Source of the DNA: Psychrobacillus sp044762745
GTDB lineage: Bacteria > Bacillota > Bacilli > Bacillales_A > Planococcaceae
Length of the DNA: 64,000 nt
Direction of reading: 5' to 3'
NCBI RefSeq assembly: GCF_044762745.1
Contig: NZ_JBIWEX010000017.1
Span: forward strand, 1 to 64,000
The notes below the pieces were generated by a model. It saw nothing but the letters and a program-made list of their open reading frames with translations. It was not told where the DNA came from and searched no databases. Positions 59,265 through 64,000 of the stretch are shown here, piece after piece; position 1 is the first letter of the stretch, and each line of letters opens with the position of its first letter. The position numbers and the translations under genes were made by a program.

Positions 59265-60146
59265 TTAATTCACTTTTTTGCCAATCAAGACCTCTAAATC
59301 CACCGTAATTTCTGCAGAGTCCTTATCTAAAAAGTCCTTTAGTTTTTCTTCTGGCGTTGCCCAAGTTAAAGGGGTCATGCGAACTAATGCATGAATGAAC
59401 GGTTTATCCAAGTCAATTGTATAACGTATCCGAGAAGTACTTATCATTTGGAAATTCTCTTTAAATAGATCAACTGTATCTGCATTGGAGTACGCTTGTT
59501 TCTCTGGTTCATCATATACGACTTCTCTTAATTCTTTTAAATAATCTGTTTGAGGGACTACTTTAATAACTAAGCCATCGTCTTTCAATAGTCGCTTAAA
59601 CTCGGCGTAATTGGAGGGGGACAGGATATTGAGAATAATATCGAATTGTTCGTCTTGAAATGGCATCTTTGCAAGATCTGCTACTAACCAAACTTTATTC
59701 GTATAGTTCTTAGCAGCTGCTAAGATACCTTCTTTCGAAATATCAATGCCTACTCCAGTTATCGGATTCCCTAAATCAGCACTAACCGTATCGCATATAG
59801 AAGACAGATGTGAGCCCTCGCCGCAACCAGTATCCAGGATAAATGCTGGATTTTTTTGTTCTTTAATAATTTGAGCAATCGCACTGCTCAATGGTTCGAA
59901 AAAGTGACCTTCCGCAATCAATTTTCTACGCGCTTCGAATAGATCATTTCCGTATTTCGTTTTTATCGAATGGCTCAGCATATTAATATATCCTTGTTTA
60001 CTAAAATCATATGTATGATTGTTTGCGCAAACTAAACTTTGCAATTCATAAACGCTCATGGATGAGTCGCAAATAGGACATTTAAATATGGACTCAAAAC
60101 CGCTTACATGGTGAGCACTTTTTATTCTATTGGTCATTTTAGACAA
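59265..60146 (-). CDS. 23S rRNA guanine-N1 methyltransferase family (RlmA type)
   Basis: A 293-residue protein with an N-terminal zinc finger (FKCPICDSSM, then C and H in VCANNHTYD) and a SAM-binding domain (LDTGCGEGSHL near 102-112). RlmA enzymes methylate G745 or G748 of 23S rRNA. TTG 60146 lies five bases after GAGGTG; ATG 60137 is a possible alternative. The later ILNILSPSNYAEFKRLLKDD fits the family. Confidence 0.9.
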   Translation of the reverse strand: MSKMTNRIKSAHHVSGFESIFKCPICDSSMSVYELQSLVCANNHTYDFSKQGYINMLSHSIKTKYGNDLFEARRKLIAEGHFFEPLSSAIAQIIKEQKNPAFILDTGCGEGSHLSSICDTVSADLGNPITGVGIDISKEGILAAAKNYTNKVWLVADLAKMPFQDEQFDIILNILSPSNYAEFKRLLKDDGLVIKVVPQTDYLKELREVVYDEPEKQAYSNADTVDLFKENFQMISTSRIRYTIDLDKPFIHALVRMTPLTWATPEEKLKDFLDKDSAEITVDLEVLIGKKVN

Positions 60147-60270
60147 AATAACACCTCTTGTTTTCTATAGAAAATGAACGAATGACCCTGTGGGTGATTG
60201 TTATAAACAGTGTAGCAAGGCTATTTTTTAATTGCAAATAATGCTCAAAAGAATCATATATAGAATGGGA

Positions 60271-60302
60271 AAGGTTGCCTCAATTGAAATTGAAGACAAC
60301 CT
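60271..60302. terminator. Hairpin, probable terminator
   Basis: AAGGTTG and CAACCTT flank CAATT and AATTG, then TTCTCG. It lies between divergent genes with no gene just upstream on the plus strand; it may belong to the repeat region that follows. Confidence 0.45.
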
Positions 60303-60339
60303 TTTCTCGTTTTTCATGGCAAATGAACAGTTTGCTAGA

Positions 60340-60423
60340 TTTAGTTGTAAAAATAGGGTGTTTAGTTGTAAAAAATGAAGCTTTAGTTGTAAAAATAGGC
60401 GTTTTAGTTATAAAACACCTTTG
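60340..60423. repeat. 21-bp tandem array 2 (four units)
   Basis: Four units of exactly 21 bp start with TTTAGTTGTAAAA or, in the last, TTTAGTTATAAAA. A reading frame gives heptads LVVKIGC, LVVKNEA and so on. No ribosome site supports a gene. It has the same period as the array at 46145 but a different motif. Confidence 0.8.
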
Positions 60424-60467
60424 CCGGATGAAAATCCACTTTGCTCCTTCTTTCAGTAAAAAGTATG

Positions 60468-60571
60468 AGGTTCATTCAAGACGTTTGACTGAATGCAAAA
60501 TAAGAAATTTGAATTATAGTGAGAATAATAAGAATTTCAGCGAAGAGAACTTAGGATCCGGGTGAACCTCA
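60468..60571. promoter_or_regulatory. Inverted repeat upstream of the MFS gene
   Basis: TGAGGTTCA (60468-60476) and TGAACCTCA (60563-60571) are exact inverse copies 86 bases apart, the second just before the ribosome site. It may be a paired operator or a long-range RNA stem that masks the start. Confidence 0.4.
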
Positions 60572-60586
60572 CAATGGAAGGGATAC

Positions 60587-61846
60587 ATGAAAATGAAAAA
60601 CCTATATAACGATTCACGATTTCGTTTAATTATTTTTGCTAATATTGCTTCGTCTATTGGATCAGGTATCACGATGATCGCGATACCGTGGATGCTCGTA
60701 TCAAGTGAAAATGGCAATGCGGTATTTGGCTACGTTACAATATGTATGACGATTATTAGTTTCTTAATCACCCCGCTAGTAGGTAATCTAATCGATAAAA
60801 TGTCACGAAAGAAACTGCTTCTAACGAGCAATATAGCTAGTTTTGTAATGTTACTATTTTTTTCAGTTATTGGATTTGTTGGTCTGTCTTATGAGGTATG
60901 GCATTATATAATCATTTATATTATTGGAAGCTTGTATTACACTATTTTTTTCCCAACAATGTTTGCTTTAAATCAAGAAATTTTTCATAAAGATCAATAT
61001 AAAATACTAAACGGGACTATGGAAGTGCAAGGTCAGCTATCAAGTGTCATAGCAGGTGCATTGGCTAGTATTTTATTGTCTAAGTGGGATTTGCATTATA
61101 TTTTGCTCCTTAATGTATTTGCCTATGTGGCAGCAATTTATTTATACGTAAAAATTCCATATGTGAGGCTTAAAAATAGCGAGACGAAGGGCACTTCCGG
61201 ATCTAAAGGTGCAGAAGGCTTAATATACATGTGGAAACGTCCTGCTATGTTCTTGTTTTTATTCTTTTCGATTATGCCATTTATCGGTGTTATGATTACG
61301 AATTACCTGTTTCCTGTGTATTTAGCGGATGTGCTAAAAGCTTCCGGAAGTTTTTACGGTATCCAAAGTATGGTTTATGGGGTAGGAGCAGTAATTGCGG
61401 GAATGATCGTACCTATTATTGCTAGGAAACTAGGGGATGAAAAGACAATCGTATATAGCGTTATTACCTATACTATTGCTATTTCGCTAATTGTTATCGC
61501 TAATATTCCTTTTTACTTATCACTTATGTTTTTTATCGCACTAGGAAATAGCGGAGCGCGTGTTGCCCGAAATTCTTTCTTAATGGATCGAGTCCCAAAT
61601 GAAATAATAGGAAGAGTGGATAGCCTATTTCGATCCGTTGGGCTTCTATTAAGGATTATTTTACTTGGTATTTTTACAGGTATGGTATCAGCAGGTCTCA
61701 TTATTTATTGCTTCTTTATACTCAGCGGAATACTAATTATTGCATCTATATTCGTATCTTTCTCTTGGAGAAATGGCTTTGAGATAACTAGAAAAAATGT
61801 GGATATTAAGATAAAAAATAAACGATTAGCAAAAGCTAAAACTTGA
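60587..61846 (+). CDS. MFS transporter
   Basis: A 419-residue protein with 12 predicted spans. GNLIDKMSRKKLLLTSNIAS is the family loop between spans 2 and 3. Family members of this type (H+ antiporters such as MefA-like exporters) export drugs. ATG 60587 follows GGAAGGG; ATG 60593 is also possible. The guanidine operon promoter overlaps its last codons. Confidence 0.9.
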   Translation: MKMKNLYNDSRFRLIIFANIASSIGSGITMIAIPWMLVSSENGNAVFGYVTICMTIISFLITPLVGNLIDKMSRKKLLLTSNIASFVMLLFFSVIGFVGLSYEVWHYIIIYIIGSLYYTIFFPTMFALNQEIFHKDQYKILNGTMEVQGQLSSVIAGALASILLSKWDLHYILLLNVFAYVAAIYLYVKIPYVRLKNSETKGTSGSKGAEGLIYMWKRPAMFLFLFFSIMPFIGVMITNYLFPVYLADVLKASGSFYGIQSMVYGVGAVIAGMIVPIIARKLGDEKTIVYSVITYTIAISLIVIANIPFYLSLMFFIALGNSGARVARNSFLMDRVPNEIIGRVDSLFRSVGLLLRIILLGIFTGMVSAGLIIYCFFILSGILIIASIFVSFSWRNGFEITRKNVDIKIKNKRLAKAKT

Positions 61847-61870
61847 ATGGGCCATCCAAATGTGTATAAT
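61843..61870 (+). promoter_or_regulatory. Promoter of the guanidine exporter operon
   Basis: TTGAAT, 16 bases, TATAAT. The -35 overlaps the stop codon of the MFS gene. The start of RNA would be near 61877, just before the riboswitch. Confidence 0.75.
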
Positions 61871-61892
61871 GTAAATTAATTGCATACGTTAA

Positions 61893-62019
61893 ATGTTTTC
61901 TAGGGTTCCGCAACGAGTTAGTTGGTCTGTGACCGAGAGAAAACGCACAGCTACGGCCGTGTCACGGAAGGATAAAAGCCTGGGAGAAACTGTTTTTACA
62001 GTTCTCCCAGGCTTTTTTT
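61893..62019 (+). ncRNA. Guanidine-I riboswitch (ykkC class) with terminator
   Basis: Conserved ykkC features are present: CTAGGGTTCCGCA, GGTCTGTGACCGAGAGA, ACGGCCGTGTCACGGAAGGA. A 15-bp stem (GCCTGGGAGAAACTG to CAGTTCTCCCAGGC, 61978-62012) and seven T form the terminator. Guanidinium binding prevents the terminator and lets the exporter genes be made. Confidence 0.95.
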
Positions 62020-62051
62020 ATCTTGATTTATCAAAATTTGGAGGGATATTT

Positions 62052-62393
62052 GTGCACAAAGATTGGTTGAAAGTCTATATTGCTGCTTTTTTTGAAGTTT
62101 TTTGGGTGGTTGGCTTGAAGCATGCGGATGATTTCTGGAGTTGGGCAGGGACGGTTATTTCAATTATTGTCAGCTTTTATTTGATGATAGTTGCTGGTCG
62201 TAAGCTTCCTGTCGGGACGGTATACTCTGTTTTTGTTGGAATGGGGACAGCGGGAACAGTCCTTTCTGAAATTCTGTACTTTGGAGAAGCGTTTAAACTC
62301 AGTAAAATACTGTTGATTGTTATTTTATTGGCTGGTGTCGTTGGATTGAAATTAGTTACGAAAGACAAAGTGCAAGAAGGAGATGAATCGTAA
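62052..62393 (+). CDS. gdnC: Guanidine exporter SMR subunit (YkkC/GdnC)
   Basis: A 113-residue small multidrug resistance protein with four spans. Conserved Glu in AAFFEVFWVVGLKHADDFWS. GTG 62052 follows GGAGGG. It pairs with the next gene, overlapping it by one base, to form a heterodimer. The upstream guanidine riboswitch fixes the physiological substrate as guanidinium. Confidence 0.93.
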   Translation: MHKDWLKVYIAAFFEVFWVVGLKHADDFWSWAGTVISIIVSFYLMIVAGRKLPVGTVYSVFVGMGTAGTVLSEILYFGEAFKLSKILLIVILLAGVVGLKLVTKDKVQEGDES

Positions 62394-62707
62394 TGGCATG
62401 GATTTCACTCATAGTAGCAGGGATTTTGGAGATGTTTGGTGTCACGATGATTACCAAACTGCACAAAGACCGTAACTGGAAAGCATTCGTTCTTCTATTT
62501 CTTGGATTCGGAGGTAGCTTCTTGTTTCTTGCATATGCGATGAAAACTCTCCCTATGGGAACGGCATATGCCATTTGGACAGGAATCGGTGCGTCTGGTG
62601 GTGCAATTTTAGGTATGATTTTATACGGGGAACCGAAAGATTGGAAAAGACTTGTTTTCATCGCAATGGTATTGGGAGCGGCAATTGGATTAAAGTTAGT
62701 ATCTTAA
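62393..62707 (+). CDS. gdnD: Guanidine exporter SMR subunit (YkkD/GdnD)
   Basis: A 104-residue four-span SMR protein with conserved Glu13 (IVAGILEMFGVTM) and GTAYAIWTGIGASGGAILGM, the SMR signature. It works with the previous subunit as a proton-coupled exporter. AAGGAG lies before the ATG inside the upstream gene. Confidence 0.93.
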   Translation: MAWISLIVAGILEMFGVTMITKLHKDRNWKAFVLLFLGFGGSFLFLAYAMKTLPMGTAYAIWTGIGASGGAILGMILYGEPKDWKRLVFIAMVLGAAIGLKLVS

Positions 62708-62714
62708 GGTTTTA

Positions 62715-62755
62715 AAGATAATCTGCCAATTAAAAGCAGGTTATCTTATTTTTTT
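62715..62755. terminator. Terminator after the guanidine operon
   Basis: AAGATAA(T)CTGC pairs with GCAG(G)TTATCTT, then T-rich DNA. It overlaps the stop of the leftward small gene and can serve both directions. Confidence 0.85.
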
Positions 62756-62910
62756 CTATTCATTAAGTAAAATGCTGTACCTGCAATGAACAAAGCGGTA
62801 CTTAAAGCCATTGCTATGCCGTTCCATTCTCCGTTGAATAAGGTGATATTAGTTAACGCAATAAATTGCATTAAGATAATGATAATATACAGCCCAGTTA
62901 TTGCTTTCAT
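62746..62910 (-). CDS. Small two-span membrane protein (54 aa)
   Basis: ATG 62910 follows GGAGAATG. The product has two hydrophobic spans (GLYIIIILMQFIAL and MALSTALFIAGTAFYLM) and a basic end (NRKK). It overlaps the stop of the upstream PH-like gene (ATGA), so both belong to one unit. Function unknown. Confidence 0.7.
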   Translation of the reverse strand: MKAITGLYIIIILMQFIALTNITLFNGEWNGIAMALSTALFIAGTAFYLMNRKK

Positions 62911-63377
62911 AAAACATTCTCCTTTGAAATATATTTACTTCTTCTTTCTAATAGCTGGTAATCTTTCGTTTTAAATGTTGGTATGTCATGTTTATGTGCG
63001 AAGGTAAGTAATTCATGAAAAATTTCATTAGATGAAAAAAGAACAAGTCGTAAATTTAAACCTTTTCTAGTATGAATGAGGGCCCCTCGCATAGCCCAAT
63101 TATAACGCTTGAGCTCCACTTTTTTTATTTGAGAAGGAGGAATTACTCTTTCGTAAATACAAATAGTCATAAGAAAAGTTTCGAATGTCAAATGACCATC
63201 CTGAATGGTGAAAGTATATGTAATGAAAAATACTGTAATGAGGTAGAGAACTATTAGAACGTTAACATAGAATAAGTATCCGAAAGATTGGGTGATGACA
63301 TTTAGTACAATATTTGTCCCCAGGATTAACAAAAATAAAACTAATAACGATTTCTGGGATTTAGCATGGAAAGCCAT
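62907..63377 (-). CDS. Membrane protein with bacterial PH-like domain
   Basis: A 156-residue protein with two N-terminal spans (about 10-30 and 34-56) followed by a beta-rich domain (FTIQDGHLTFETFLMTICIY, then PSQIKKVELKRYNW) that resembles bPH/YcxB-like domains. Exact family unsure. Co-expressed with the small membrane protein. Confidence 0.65.
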   Translation of the reverse strand: MAFHAKSQKSLLVLFLLILGTNIVLNVITQSFGYLFYVNVLIVLYLITVFFITYTFTIQDGHLTFETFLMTICIYERVIPPSQIKKVELKRYNWAMRGALIHTRKGLNLRLVLFSSNEIFHELLTFAHKHDIPTFKTKDYQLLERRSKYISKENVL

Positions 63378-63608
63378 TTGATGTCACCTCTTATAGTATT
63401 TAAAAGTCTAGTAGTAAAGGAGGAAATGAATAGTAAGATGGCGACTATTATTTTCAAGAAGGGGGTGGTTAAACATTTGACCTAACAAATTATTAGCACC
63501 TCTATTTGTATTGAAAATGTGGATATATATGTTAATAGTGTAGCATTTGAAGAAACTGATATCTACTTATTTCTGAAAGTTTTGATTACCGTTATGTAAT
63601 ATATTTCC

Positions 63609-63634
63609 TGAAACCGTTCAACCTTCTATCCGTA
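63609..63634 (+). promoter_or_regulatory. Predicted sigma-W type promoter
   Basis: TGAAAC, 16 bases, CGTA: an exact match to the extracytoplasmic-function sigma W consensus. It lies 38 bases before the ATG of the last gene. Confidence 0.75.
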
Positions 63635-63671
63635 TAATAGCTAAGTAGGAAAAAGGAAGAGAGATGATTGT

Positions 63672-64000
63672 ATGGCGTTTGTATTTATTATTTCGGCTGT
63701 TGCAGCAGTTGTTACTGCACTAATAGTCGTACCGCTAACCGCTAAGAGGAAGAACATGGTGTCTTCTCTTATTGGTGTAGCGATTTTGACATTTATTTTA
63801 TTAGCAACTGTATATTATTTAACGAATTTAGACCGAAATTGGACGGCTTTATGGCCTTGGCTCGTACTTGCTACTTTAACAGGGATGATTCTTTCAAGAG
63901 GAATCGAACAAAAAGCAAAAGGTGTGCTTTTCCTTACTAGTTTAATAGTTGCAGGTTATATGTTATTTGCACCTTTTGGGAATGCAGATGAAAAATTTGA
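63672..64000 (+). CDS. Membrane protein, truncated by window end
   Basis: At least 109 residues with four hydrophobic segments (FVFIISAVAAVVTALIVVP; SLIGVAILTFILLATVYYL; WPWLVLATLTGMIL; VLFLTSLIVAGYMLFAPF). GGAAGAGAG precedes the ATG. The sigma-W type promoter suggests a cell-envelope stress role. The gene runs past the window; family not recognised. Confidence 0.7.
   Translation, partial: MAFVFIISAVAAVVTALIVVPLTAKRKNMVSSLIGVAILTFILLATVYYLTNLDRNWTALWPWLVLATLTGMILSRGIEQKAKGVLFLTSLIVAGYMLFAPFGNADEKF

Noticed and set aside
60275..60565. Open frame of 96 codons over array 2
   Set aside because: The heptads come from the 21-bp repeat; there is no ribosome site and the end has random composition.

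Overview
The window is low-GC Gram-positive DNA from a member of the Bacillales. A Planococcaceae/Bacillaceae relative such as Psychrobacillus, Lysinibacillus or Sporosarcina is my inference. The reasons are AGGAGG-type ribosome sites with frequent TTG and GTG starts, a DesK-DesR-Des cold-sensing module, a YkkCD-type guanidine efflux operon under a guanidine-I riboswitch, a sigma-B type promoter on a csbD gene, a sigma-W type promoter near the right edge, and PBSX-type phage genes.

Layout. 1-0.14 kb is the 3' part of a 5S rRNA gene and its terminator. 0.7-13.1 kb is chromosomal: a hydrolase lipoprotein gene broken by one stop codon, a phosphotransferase-fold protein, a DMT exporter, a GNAT enzyme, a yxlE-yxlF-yxlG-like ABC cassette without sigY, a CBS protein, an NAD(P)-binding protein, a metallophosphoesterase, csbD, and des/desK/desR. 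A MITE-like repeat (E1) follows at 13.2-13.7 kb. 13.77-30.25 kb is an integrated element of about 16.5 kb, bounded by a 17-bp core repeat and inserted in the 3' end of the sodium/proline symporter gene. It replaced the last codons of that gene; the original end and terminator are stranded at the left border. 31.8-42.5 kb is chromosomal: sbcDC, an ABC importer of the sulfonate/NMT1 class, a DUF188 protein, trhO, a GNAT protein and dsdA. 42.6-45.9 kb is a miniature PBSX-like remnant that keeps only the regulatory genes (ImmA/XkdA-like, Xre-like, XtrA, Xpf) and the lysis genes (XhlA-like, holin, amidase). A second copy of the repeat (E2) follows at 45.9-46.3 kb. 46.4-64 kb is chromosomal: a GntR/DUF1648 pair, cyclophilin, YqcI/YcgG, a DDAH-fold enzyme, a dipeptide-related cluster (M20 hydrolase, NhaC-family carrier, novel regulator, dipeptide epimerase, GNAT), a lipoprotein metallopeptidase, an RlmA-type methyltransferase, an MFS exporter and the guanidine exporters.

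The 16.5-kb element is the most interesting part. Its plan resembles a phage-inducible chromosomal island: leftward integrase and repressor; a divergent cro-like gene with operators inside both promoters; excisionase-like proteins; a primase-helicase followed by an iteron-rich putative origin; phage-type late regulators; and a cos-like sequence. No terminase, portal, major capsid, tail-tube or lysis gene is visible, yet it keeps an intact ClpP-type head protease and an intact short tape-measure protein. Either it is a satellite that alters helper particles, or it is a selectively deleted prophage; the sequence alone cannot decide.

Other points worth attention are the self-contained 3.3-kb regulated lysis cassette, the E1/E2 repeat family with inverted ends, and a repeated operator-like motif (TTAACGAC, 3 bp, TTAACGAC) that links the NhaC-family gene, the dipeptide epimerase gene and an undescribed regulator.
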